64,000 nt of DNA, taken from assembly GCA_035653615.1 (NCBI GenBank), contig DASRBN010000012.1, positions 62,001 through 126,000 on the forward strand, in the 5' to 3' direction. Positions 27,202 to 35,669 of this stretch are shown here, piece by piece. The notes beneath the pieces were generated by a model. The model had not been told where the DNA came from. It ran no database searches and was given only the letters and a program-made list of their open reading frames with translations. Both the position numbers and the translations under genes were made by a program. Source of the stretch: Ktedonobacteraceae bacterium. GTDB lineage: Bacteria; Chloroflexota; Ktedonobacteria; Ktedonobacterales; Ktedonobacteraceae. Position 1 is the stretch's first letter, and every line of letters begins with the position of its first letter.

Positions 27202-27286
27202 GAGATTCTTCGCTGCGCTCAGAATGACAGGCCCCAAGATCAGAATGACACGGGGACCCGTCATTCTGAGCGCAGCGAAGAATCTC
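27202..27286. repeat. dispersed palindromic repeat, family 1, copy A
   Basis: Arms 27202-27228 and 27260-27286 are exactly complementary over 27 bases (core CATTCTGAGCGCAGCGAAG on the right arm), with a 31-base loop. It lies between the FAD oxidase and CocE-type genes. Confidence 0.9.
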
Positions 27287-27329
27287 TGTCTACCCTCTAG
27301 AGAATCACCGGCTAATATCCTCTCGCACA

Positions 27330-28937
27330 TTAGGAGGCCGGGGGAATGCTCTGGGCGAAGTGGAAGAGATTATTGGGATCGTAGGCAGCTTTGATTTGTT
27401 GCAATCGCGGCAGGTTGGAACCGTAGTAGGCCTGTTGCCAGTTGGCAAGGTTGGGATCAATGTAGTTCTGGTATGCGTATCCGCTGGCATAGGGGCGCAT
27501 GCTCTGCCAGATGCTGGATAACCAGGAAGTGTTGGCATTGACAATGGAGTCAGGATCACCAGCATTCCAGTTGGCGGTATACTGGGCACTGAAAAGGGCA
27601 TTGCGATGCACAAAAGCAGTTGCATCCGCGGCAACGCGATTAATAGCCCCGCCAAACGCATCCAGCCCGATACCGCCATTACCAAATGTGGAAGCCTGGC
27701 GTTGTGCAATCGCGTTTACCAGGCTATTGATGCCCTGACGCGGCAACAGACTATTGAAGTAGTCCGATTTAGCGCCATAGGCGGTGCGCTGCAACTGGCC
27801 CTGTGGATTCTGGCTCGGCAGGTGACACTCACTCACCGTCTTACCATAACAGCCGGCCTCGACCATCATTGTATCGAGCAGGCCTGAATTCGAGGCGTAA
27901 CGACTCGATGGCGCGGAACCAACGCGATTGATCAGTTGCTGGAGCAGCGTATTCAGTGCGGAGACATCTCCAACATAGACACCATTCGCAAGCACAACCG
28001 GGCCAGCACTCTTATCAGCAGTGGCTTCGAGTACGCAATTCGACCAGAGCGCGTCCGGGGCCTGGGGCGCCCAGTTTTGCCAGGCGTCGACAACATTGGC
28101 CGCCTGGCTCCAGGGCCAGTACAGCGTGAAAAGCGAGAGTGCAGAGACGGGCTGCGCCTGGAACGTAAAGGATGTGACGACGCCAAAATTGCCGCCACCA
28201 CCGCCGCGCAGCGCCCAGAAGAGGTCAGCGTTGGTATTCGCATCGCAGGTGAGTACGCGTCCATCGGCAACGACAATCTGCGCCGATTGCAGCGTATCGC
28301 AGGTGAGGCCGAACTTGCGTCCCAGCACACCAACGCCACCTCCCAGCGTTAGCCCGGCAATACCTACAGTTGGGCAGGAACCGCCGGGGAGCGCCAGGTT
28401 ATACTGCGACAGGGCCGCGTAAATATCGATGAGTCGCGCGCCTGCGCCGATGGTAGCCAGACCGCTGCTGCTATCCACTTTGATGGTATTCATGCGGGTG
28501 ACATCAATTACCAGGCCGGTACTGGTTGAATAGCCTGCATAGGAATGGCCACCGCTGCGGGGCGCGAACGACACTGCGAACGAGCGCACGAAACTGAGGC
28601 ACTGCTGCACGTCGGCAGGCGAGACGCAGTAGGCAATGGCCGCTGGTTGAATGCTGTCGAAGCGTGGATCGAAAAGCTGCAATGCAGTCGCATAACCAGG
28701 GCTGCTCGGTCGAACCAGGGTTCCTTGCAGGCTGGAAGCCAGGGTTTTCCAATCGGCATCCGCAGGTGAAGGACGCGGTGTGGGTGACGGCTGCGGTGTG
28801 GGTGACGGCTGCTGAGTAGGTGACGGGCGAGGCGTGGGTGTAATGGTAGCCGTACCGGATGGGCCATTCTGACAGGCGCTCAAGATGCAGGGAACTGCTC
28901 CCAGGACGCTCAAAGCGAGGAATTTACGCCGGTTCAT
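27330..28937 (-). CDS. Tat-exported FAD-linked oxidase (berberine-bridge-enzyme family) lipoprotein
   Basis: 535 residues. N-terminus NRRKFLALSVLGAVPCILSACQ combines a twin-arginine motif with a lipobox (LSAC). A Pro/Ser/Thr-rich linker with tandem PSPT(P/Q)QP units (28770-28850) follows. The FAD-binding domain has PRSGGHSYAGYS, whose His is normally linked to FAD, and GGSCPTVGIAGLTLGGG, whose Cys gives the second covalent link; the C-terminal BBE segment YDPNNLFHFAQSIPP is intact. These enzymes oxidise sugars, alcohols or alkaloid-like substrates with oxygen. The ATG at 28937 begins the Tat signal. An upstream in-frame ATG at 28988 would be leaderless from the promoter seen at 28996-29023. 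Confidence 0.9.
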   Translation of the reverse strand: MNRRKFLALSVLGAVPCILSACQNGPSGTATITPTPRPSPTQQPSPTPQPSPTPRPSPADADWKTLASSLQGTLVRPSSPGYATALQLFDPRFDSIQPAAIAYCVSPADVQQCLSFVRSFAVSFAPRSGGHSYAGYSTSTGLVIDVTRMNTIKVDSSSGLATIGAGARLIDIYAALSQYNLALPGGSCPTVGIAGLTLGGGVGVLGRKFGLTCDTLQSAQIVVADGRVLTCDANTNADLFWALRGGGGGNFGVVTSFTFQAQPVSALSLFTLYWPWSQAANVVDAWQNWAPQAPDALWSNCVLEATADKSAGPVVLANGVYVGDVSALNTLLQQLINRVGSAPSSRYASNSGLLDTMMVEAGCYGKTVSECHLPSQNPQGQLQRTAYGAKSDYFNSLLPRQGINSLVNAIAQRQASTFGNGGIGLDAFGGAINRVAADATAFVHRNALFSAQYTANWNAGDPDSIVNANTSWLSSIWQSMRPYASGYAYQNYIDPNLANWQQAYYGSNLPRLQQIKAAYDPNNLFHFAQSIPPAS

Positions 28938-28995
28938 TTCAATCCCAAATGGGTTCGGGAATGGATGCAGTTCCTGTTGCCTGGTCATGGAGAAA

Positions 28996-29023
28996 AGTAT
29001 ACCACGAAACCCGAAAAGGTCAA
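28996..29023 (-). promoter_or_regulatory. sigma-70 promoter of the FAD-linked oxidase
   Basis: On the minus strand TTGACC (29018-29023) and TATACT (28996-29001) with a 16-base spacer. Transcription would start at about 28989, very near an in-frame ATG at 28988 and about 50 bases before the preferred start. Confidence 0.65.
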
Positions 29024-29252
29024 GTGGAAATGCCCTCATTTTTTGCTCGTTAAATCATGACCACAACAAAAAATCAGCTTTGATAGCGAAATCACCCCAA
29101 TTTTCGACTCTCATGAAATGTGCGGAAACAGGTCAGTAAGCCTTCTCGACAAAGAAATATGGTATATTTTTGTATACCTGAGAAACAAGACGATAGGCCT
29201 TGTGATTTTGTACCTATTCATACATCAACACATTACCAGAAAGGTTTGAGCT

Positions 29253-30749
29253 ATGAGTGATGCCATCGTGGAGACGCGCTACGGCAAAGTGCGTGGGACG
29301 AATCATGGCACGGTCAGTGTGTGGAAAGCTATTCCATTCGCGCAACCACCCGTGGGAGCATTGCGTTTTCGCGCGCCACAACCACCGGCGCCCTGGTCGC
29401 ATGTACGTGACGCGACAGCATTTGGCCCCATTGCGCCTCAAGCCACTTTACAAGGCAACGGCTTCTTCGGTGCGCGGCGGTTGACGCAGGAACCCGAAAG
29501 CGAAGATTGCCTGTACCTGAATATCTGGTCGCCGGTGCCACAGGCTGATGGCAAGAAGCGACCCGTGATGGTCTGGATACATGGGGGAGCGTTTACGATG
29601 GGGTCAGGCTCGACCGCTACCTATGATGGCACGAACTTTGCCATGCATGGCGATGTTGTCGTGGTAACACTCAACTACCGGCTGGGCGCGCTCGGATTCC
29701 TTTACCTGGAAGAGCTGGCCGGAGAACAATATGCCACATCGGGCAACAATGGTTTACTCGACCAGATAGCGGCGCTGCAATGGGTGCGCGACAATATCGA
29801 GGCCTTCGGCGGCGATCCCAACGCGGTCACGATCTTCGGCGAATCGGCCGGGGCGATGAGTATCGGAGCCTTGCTCGCTATGCCCGCGGCAAAGGGCCTT
29901 TTCCGTCATGCCATTCTTCAAAGCGGCGCCGCTCATAATGTGCGCAGCAAAGAGGCGGCCAGCCAGATCGCTTACCAGTTCCTGCAGGCGCTCAATCTGA
30001 AAGAGGACGAGTTGGCATCGCTGCTCCAGGAGCCGACTGATGCTTTGCTGGCAGCGCAGGCCGTTGTATTACGCAAGCATGTCAGCCTCGCATTCGGGCC
30101 TGTTGTTGATGGTATTTCCCTCCCCCTTGCTCCCAGCGCCGCGATTGCAAGCGGCATGGCAAAAGATGTGACCGTGCTGATTGGCACCAACCACGACGAG
30201 ATGAAGCTCTTCCGCGTGGGCCCTGCCGCGACAGAACCTGACGCAAGAGTACTGCAACGCACATTCGGAGCGGCCGCTGATACAGCCATTGCCACCTACA
30301 CCTCTGCCCGCCCGGAGTTGCCGCTTTCCGACGTCTGGACGGCTGTGCTGACCGACCAGGTATTTCGCATTCCGGCCATTCGGCTGGCCGAAAAGCAGGC
30401 ACAACAAGGAGCGCCTGTGTGGATGTATCGTTTCGACTGGGCTACCCCTGCCTTTGGCGGCATTTTCGGTGCCAGCCACGCGCTAGAAATCCCTTTCGTC
30501 TGGGATAATCTCGACACGCCGGGGTTAGGCATGCTGCTCCAGGATTTCCCGGGACGCCAGCAGCTTGCTAATCGCATGCATCATGCCTGGATCGCCTTCG
30601 CGCGTACCGGTAACCCCAACGCACCCGATCTGCCGCCATGGCCCCGTTACGATACCCTTCGCCGCGCCACAATGCTGTTTGATGAAGTATGCCGTGTGGT
30701 CGATGATCCGCAGAGTGAAGAACGCCTGGTTTGGGACGGGCTGATGTGA
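29253..30749 (+). CDS. type B carboxylesterase
   Basis: 498 residues, full length for the carboxylesterase/cholinesterase family. Motifs: the oxyanion loop WIHGGAFTMGSGS near residue 108, nucleophile FGESAGAMSIGALLA near 191, acid in IGTNHDEMKLF near 310, and histidine in FGASHALEIPFVW near 405. No signal peptide, so it is cytoplasmic. AAAGGT precedes the ATG. Upstream at 29161-29178 is a GGTATA-N6-TATACC palindrome that might be an operator. Substrate unknown. Confidence 0.93.
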   Translation: MSDAIVETRYGKVRGTNHGTVSVWKAIPFAQPPVGALRFRAPQPPAPWSHVRDATAFGPIAPQATLQGNGFFGARRLTQEPESEDCLYLNIWSPVPQADGKKRPVMVWIHGGAFTMGSGSTATYDGTNFAMHGDVVVVTLNYRLGALGFLYLEELAGEQYATSGNNGLLDQIAALQWVRDNIEAFGGDPNAVTIFGESAGAMSIGALLAMPAAKGLFRHAILQSGAAHNVRSKEAASQIAYQFLQALNLKEDELASLLQEPTDALLAAQAVVLRKHVSLAFGPVVDGISLPLAPSAAIASGMAKDVTVLIGTNHDEMKLFRVGPAATEPDARVLQRTFGAAADTAIATYTSARPELPLSDVWTAVLTDQVFRIPAIRLAEKQAQQGAPVWMYRFDWATPAFGGIFGASHALEIPFVWDNLDTPGLGMLLQDFPGRQQLANRMHHAWIAFARTGNPNAPDLPPWPRYDTLRRATMLFDEVCRVVDDPQSEERLVWDGLM

Positions 30750-30813
30750 ATAGCAATGATATGTTACACTTTAAACATCAGAGCTTGTACTCCCAGGAAA
30801 GGAATCAACGACG

Positions 30814-32334
30814 ATGAGCGGAGCCACAGGTGACACAAGAAATACTCTTCCCATTGACTTAGTGGAAATGCAGCAGGCAGAAGAGGCATTCCGGCAGGCA
30901 TATCCATCCTTTGAAAGCACGTCCTTGCTGGATGATCTGCGGGAAACCGAGTATGTACGCCTGGACGAGCTGGATCATATCTACCTCGATTATACCGGCG
31001 GCGGACTCTATGCCGATAGCCAGCTGCGCGAACACTTTGAACTGCTGCGCCAGAACGTCTTCGGCAATCCACACTCGCTCAATCCCACCTCGCGCGCGAT
31101 GACCGAACTGGTCGAACGAGCACGTGCCAGCGTGCTGGACTTTTTCCATGCCTCACCCGACGAATACGCGGTCATTTTCACATCCAATGCCAGCAATGCA
31201 TTGAAGCTGGTTGGTGAGGCCTATCCTTTTCAGGATGGCGGCCAGTTCCTGTTGCTCTTCGATAACCACAACTCGGTCAATGGCATCCGCGAGTTTGCGC
31301 GTACCAAGGGCGCCTCTTTTACCTACCTGCCCGTTATGGCTCCCGAACTACGGGCCGAGGAAGATCTACTCTTCTCGTTCTTAGATCTGGGCAGGCGTTA
31401 TACGCATCCCTTATTTGCCTATCCCGCGCAATCCAATTTTACCGGCGTGCAGCATCCGCTAGAATGGATCGAAGAAGCTCAGAAGAGAGGATGGGATGTG
31501 CTGCTGGACGCGGCAGCGTTTGTGCCCACCAATCGCCTGGACCTCTCCCGCTGGCACCCCGATTTTGTGCCGCTCTCGTTCTACAAGATGTTCGGCTATC
31601 CGACGGGCGTGGGCTGTTTGCTGGCGCGCAAGGCTTCGCTGGCTAAATTGCAGCGGCCCTGGTTCGCGGGCGGAACGGTGTGGGGCATTTCGGTACAGGG
31701 CGATGGCTATGTCATGCTTTCAGGTGGCGAGGGATTTGAGGATGGGACGGTCAACTACCTCAATCTGCCAGCCGTCGAAATCGGCTTGAAACACCTCGAA
31801 TCTATCGGTATGGAAACCATCCACGAACGGGTTTGCTGCCTGACCGGCTGGCTACTCGACGCCCTGCTGTCCCTGCGCCACAGCAATGGGAACCCGCTTA
31901 TCGAAGTTTACGGTCCGCACGATACTACTATGCGCGGAGGAACCATCGCGCTCAATTTTCTTGACCCGGATGGTACAATCATCGATGAGCGCGTGATTGA
32001 CCGCAAGGCTAGCGAAATCCGTCTCTCACTGCGTACTGGCTGTTTCTGCAACCCGGGCGCAGGTGAGGCCGCTTTCAACCTGTCGAAAGAGGCGCTGCAT
32101 AAAATCTTTCATGAGAAGCCACAAGAGACTCTTCCACAGCTTTTTCAGGGTGAGAAGGGTATGACCTGGGATGAATTTCTGGCCGATTTGGGCATGCAGA
32201 GCGGCGGTGCTGTGCGCGTCTCGCTGGGCCTCGCCACGAACTTCGCGGATGTGTACCAGCTGGTGCAATTTGCCAGAACTTTCGTGGATACTTTTCCGGG
32301 AGAAACCGATTTGCCGCCAAGGTTGCATTGTTAA
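30814..32334 (+). CDS. class V aminotransferase-fold protein (Moco-sulfurase/cysteine-desulfurase-like)
   Basis: 506 residues, PLP-dependent fold type I. The N-terminal part YLDYTGGGLYADSQLREH and GNPHSLNPTSRAM resembles the N-terminal domain of molybdenum-cofactor sulfurases. The PLP lysine is probably in PLSFYKMFGYPTGVGCLL near residue 257, and a cysteine-bearing loop RTGCFCNPGAGE near residue 411 matches the persulfide-carrying region. There is no MOSC domain. It could mobilise sulfur for a molybdo- or thio-cofactor, or have another substrate. It follows the esterase gene after 64 bases and may be co-transcribed. Confidence 0.85.
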   Translation: MSGATGDTRNTLPIDLVEMQQAEEAFRQAYPSFESTSLLDDLRETEYVRLDELDHIYLDYTGGGLYADSQLREHFELLRQNVFGNPHSLNPTSRAMTELVERARASVLDFFHASPDEYAVIFTSNASNALKLVGEAYPFQDGGQFLLLFDNHNSVNGIREFARTKGASFTYLPVMAPELRAEEDLLFSFLDLGRRYTHPLFAYPAQSNFTGVQHPLEWIEEAQKRGWDVLLDAAAFVPTNRLDLSRWHPDFVPLSFYKMFGYPTGVGCLLARKASLAKLQRPWFAGGTVWGISVQGDGYVMLSGGEGFEDGTVNYLNLPAVEIGLKHLESIGMETIHERVCCLTGWLLDALLSLRHSNGNPLIEVYGPHDTTMRGGTIALNFLDPDGTIIDERVIDRKASEIRLSLRTGCFCNPGAGEAAFNLSKEALHKIFHEKPQETLPQLFQGEKGMTWDEFLADLGMQSGGAVRVSLGLATNFADVYQLVQFARTFVDTFPGETDLPPRLHC

Positions 32335-32346
32335 TTACTAATGAAT

Positions 32347-32467
32347 AGATTCTTCGCTGCGCTCAGAATGACATGCCGCGGGTATGACATGCCGCGGGCA
32401 TGTCAGGACAGTCTGGGGCATGACTGGACTGTGCGGGGCATGTCATTCTGAGCGCAGCGAAGAATCT
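32347..32467. repeat. dispersed palindromic repeat, family 1, copy B
   Basis: Arms 32347-32377 and 32437-32467 match perfectly over 31 bases. The 59-base loop holds further short CATGCCGCGGG direct repeats. It lies between the aminotransferase-fold gene and the acidic unknown gene. Confidence 0.9.
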
Positions 32468-32504
32468 ACTCAACCAAAAACACTTCGCATGGAGGATAGT
32501 CGCG

Positions 32505-33758
32505 ATGAGCGAATATCAACGTTACGAGTTTATGACCATAGATCGACCGCTGACACGGGAGCAGCTCGATGCCATCAATGGTCTTTCCAGCCACATCAAG
32601 GCATCACCAACCCACGCTTTCATAGAATATCATTGGGGCGATTTCAAGCACGACCCTATCCAGGTACTTTACGAGTTCTTCGATGCCTTCCTCTACTGGG
32701 CCAACTGGGGCTCGCCGCAACTCGCATTCCGTTTTCCCCATGGCGTCCTGCCCGCCAATCTCCTCGAGGGCTATAATCTCGAAGACTTTGTCACGTTCAC
32801 ACGCCATGCTGACTATGATATCCTCGATATCGAGTTTGGCGAGTTGGAAGCGCCTGATGTTTGGGCTGAGTATGAACTTGGCTCGCTCATCCCTATCCGC
32901 GATGAACTGATGGAAGGCGACCTGCGTCCGCTCTATATCATCTGGCTGGCTGCTCAGAATATGATGAAGGGCTATGCTCGGAACAGGTATAGCTATTCTC
33001 GTAACAATGATAATGATGGATATGAAGAGGACGAAGACGAGGAATGGGATGAGGATCAGGAGGACGAAGACGACGAGAGTGAAGATGAGGATCAGGAGGA
33101 AGACGAAGACCATGAAATCAGCATACCGGCGGTTCCACCTGCATTCGATAAACTGACTGCCGCTCAGCAGGCGTTGGCCGAGTTGTTTCGGGTACCTGAA
33201 GAACTACTTACGGCTGTAGCAGGACATAGTAAGGCAAGCATGGCTCGGGCTAAGGATGATTTTGCAGCCTGGATCAGGTTGTTGTCACCTGAGCGCCAGC
33301 ACGATTACCTGGTTCGCTTAGCGCATAATGAGCCAGGATTGAGCAGGCAACTTGTGAGAGAGTTGCGCGAACTGGGTCATGACAAAACGACAGATGCAAC
33401 GCCAACAGGCGAGCGCGTCCCTTTTGCCATACTGCTTGCTGAAAGCAAAGAGATTAAAGATAGGGCGGAACGCGAAAAGCGCGAACAGGAGCGCGCGGCG
33501 CGATTGCGTCACCTGCAAGATATCCACAAGTACCGCGACACCTACTGGCGTAAGGTCGATCAGGGAGCTGCAAGCAAAACGTCCGCTGGCTATGACGAAG
33601 CCACCACATTGCTGGTTGACCTGCGTGATGCTGCCGAACAATTCAATACGACCCAGGAGTTTCAAGATCGTTTCAACACCTGGATTCGAGCTTACCTGAG
33701 CCGTCCTGCCCTTATCAGGCGATTGAAGGAACGTCATTTTTCGTGGCCAGGAGGGTGA
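32505..33758 (+). CDS. unknown protein with central acidic tract
   Basis: 417 residues, not recognised. The first 160 residues look globular and aromatic-rich (EYHWGDFKHDPIQVLYEFFD, LYWANWGSPQLAFRFPHGVL). Residues about 170-203 are almost wholly Asp/Glu (DNA 33020-33115). The rest is helical, with a possible coiled coil (KEIKDRAEREKREQERAARL near residue 312) and an AEQFNTTQEFQDRFNTWI segment near the end. The acidic linker and charged helices suggest a soluble binding protein. No motif supports an enzyme function. The start ATG is preceded by GGAGGA. It stands alone between a palindromic repeat and the HyuB gene. Confidence 0.8.
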   Translation: MSEYQRYEFMTIDRPLTREQLDAINGLSSHIKASPTHAFIEYHWGDFKHDPIQVLYEFFDAFLYWANWGSPQLAFRFPHGVLPANLLEGYNLEDFVTFTRHADYDILDIEFGELEAPDVWAEYELGSLIPIRDELMEGDLRPLYIIWLAAQNMMKGYARNRYSYSRNNDNDGYEEDEDEEWDEDQEDEDDESEDEDQEEDEDHEISIPAVPPAFDKLTAAQQALAELFRVPEELLTAVAGHSKASMARAKDDFAAWIRLLSPERQHDYLVRLAHNEPGLSRQLVRELRELGHDKTTDATPTGERVPFAILLAESKEIKDRAEREKREQERAARLRHLQDIHKYRDTYWRKVDQGAASKTSAGYDEATTLLVDLRDAAEQFNTTQEFQDRFNTWIRAYLSRPALIRRLKERHFSWPGG

Positions 33759-33894
33759 AAGATAAGTTAAACCTATCCATTGTGTGAGACCTTGTGTTCA
33801 AACCTGCTCAGATGGTGTGACAGGTCATGCACCATGAATGGCTATTTCTTTCTGACGGGCGTAATGCCAGGCTTCACGGGGATTGCTTATTCCT

Positions 33895-35643
33895 CTAGTG
33901 CGTGCTTCCTGGTAAAGTCTTTCTGAGTGCTTCCGTTGCCTCCTCATCAACCATATAAAGATTCGGTGGCCTTACAAGCGCCTTCTCACTCCCAAGATAG
34001 CGAATCACGACGCCATATTCGCGCTCGGCGGCTTCGAGCGAGACATAGCCGTTCACGACATCCTTCAGGACAAGCTCGATGGGACGTTTGAAAGGATCGC
34101 CATAGCCACCACCGCCGGGCAGGTTCAGTTGCACGCGGGCATCCGGTGCGAGGGGGACGAGCGCCTTGGCTTGCGGGCGAATGCTGTTGTTGACGAGAAA
34201 TTCGCCGGGGGCGCCGGATTTCCCGCCTTCAAGCCCGGTAGCGGGAAATTGGGTGCGGTCGACCAGCGCGGAAACACCCCAGGGTACGCGGGCAGGATTA
34301 CCAAACTCTGTCCATTGCCCCAGGCCACCACGATAAGTGCCAGGACCGCCGGAGTCGGTACGCAACTCGCGGCGATGCTGCACCAGCGGCGTCAGGCTTT
34401 CCATCACTTCGGCTGGCACGCCGGCCACCCCACTGGGAAATCCTGTGGTATTTAACCCATCCTTGATGGCTCGCGCACCCGTTCCACCACACTGGAAAAG
34501 ACTGAAGGTGAAGGATTCCTGGGAAACGGGCCATTTGCCGTGCCAGACGGAGATCCAGATCGGGTCGGCGCCACAGGCCATCAATTTGCCTGGCATCGCG
34601 GGTGCCAGCGCGCCAAAGATGACTCCGGGCAGGAAATGTCCGATCACATGCCGCGAGGCAACAGGCGCAGGCTCAAGGCAGTTCAGGATAGAACCGGGCG
34701 GCGCGCTCACATGCACGGGACGAAATGCGCCCTCGTTATGCGGTACCTCCGGGCTTACGGCAGCTTTGATGGCAAACGAGGCATAGGCGTGGGTATAATT
34801 CAGCACCACGTTGATGCCACGCGAACTTTGCGGCGATGAACCCGTGAAGTCGATAAACATATCTTCGTCCTCGATAGTGACCGTGACGTTGATACGGATG
34901 GGTTCGTCATAGCCATCGCTCCACGACTCGTTCTCGTAGCGTCCGTTGGGAAGAGCGCGAATAGCATTGCGCATCGCCTGTTCGGAACGAGTAATGATCT
35001 CGTCTGCAAGCGGATCGATGGAGTCTAGCCCGAACTCCTTCATAAAGTGCAGCAGTTCGCGAGCGCCGACCGCGTTCGAGGCCGTCTGCGCGTACAGGTC
35101 GCCAACTGTTTCATCAGGGGTGCGCACGTTGGCGCGGATAATCTTGAAAAGCTCGGCATTCGGTTCATTGCGCATGAATAATTTGGTGATGGGGATGCGC
35201 AGGCCCTCCTCGAAAACTTCGCGCGCCTCACCTGAGAAGATGCGGCCGCCGATATCGGGTGAATGGCAGGTGCTGGCAAAATAAGCCACGACGCGCTCAC
35301 CTATGAAGACGGGAGTCAGGATCGTCATATCGTTGATCTGCCCGGCCGTCTGCCAGGGATCGTTGGTAATCAGCACATCGCCCGGCTGCAGCGTTTCCGG
35401 TGGATACGCTTGCAAGAAATGGCGCACTCCGGTTGCCATGGCGTTGATATGGCCGGGCGTGCCGGTCAACGATTGCGCAATCATCCACCCGTGTGTATCA
35501 AATACGCCGCATGCCAGGTCCTGCGATTCGCGCACAATGGTACTGAAAGCGGTGCGCATCAGTGTGACCTGCTGCTCGTTCACCACCGCAAGCAGCCGAT
35601 TCCACAACACTTCTAACGTTATTGGATCAAGTGTATTCCTCAT
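33895..35643 (-). CDS. hydantoinase B / oxoprolinase-family subunit
   Basis: 582 residues. N-terminus DPITLEVLWNRLLAVVNEQQ and the glycine-rich end LNLPGGGGYGDPFKR are typical of HyuB (N-methylhydantoinase, 5-oxoprolinase and acetone-carboxylase-related beta subunits). It works with the HyuA-like subunit encoded just upstream, 26 bases away, in ATP-dependent ring opening or carboxylation. The substrate is not readable. Last gene of an SDR-HyuA-HyuB operon. Confidence 0.93.
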   Translation of the reverse strand: MRNTLDPITLEVLWNRLLAVVNEQQVTLMRTAFSTIVRESQDLACGVFDTHGWMIAQSLTGTPGHINAMATGVRHFLQAYPPETLQPGDVLITNDPWQTAGQINDMTILTPVFIGERVVAYFASTCHSPDIGGRIFSGEAREVFEEGLRIPITKLFMRNEPNAELFKIIRANVRTPDETVGDLYAQTASNAVGARELLHFMKEFGLDSIDPLADEIITRSEQAMRNAIRALPNGRYENESWSDGYDEPIRINVTVTIEDEDMFIDFTGSSPQSSRGINVVLNYTHAYASFAIKAAVSPEVPHNEGAFRPVHVSAPPGSILNCLEPAPVASRHVIGHFLPGVIFGALAPAMPGKLMACGADPIWISVWHGKWPVSQESFTFSLFQCGGTGARAIKDGLNTTGFPSGVAGVPAEVMESLTPLVQHRRELRTDSGGPGTYRGGLGQWTEFGNPARVPWGVSALVDRTQFPATGLEGGKSGAPGEFLVNNSIRPQAKALVPLAPDARVQLNLPGGGGYGDPFKRPIELVLKDVVNGYVSLEAAEREYGVVIRYLGSEKALVRPPNLYMVDEEATEALRKTLPGSTH

Positions 35644-35669
35644 CAGAAAGAAAAACCTCGCTGCTTGCG

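Noticed and set aside
27202-27286. CRISPR-like interpretation of the family 1 repeats
   Set aside because: Copies are inverted pairs scattered 5-17 kb apart, not regularly spaced direct repeats, and no cas gene is present.
29161-29178. GGTATA-N6-TATACC palindrome before the carboxylesterase
   Set aside because: Could be an operator, but it is short and AT-rich and has no second copy in the window. Mentioned only within the esterase entry.
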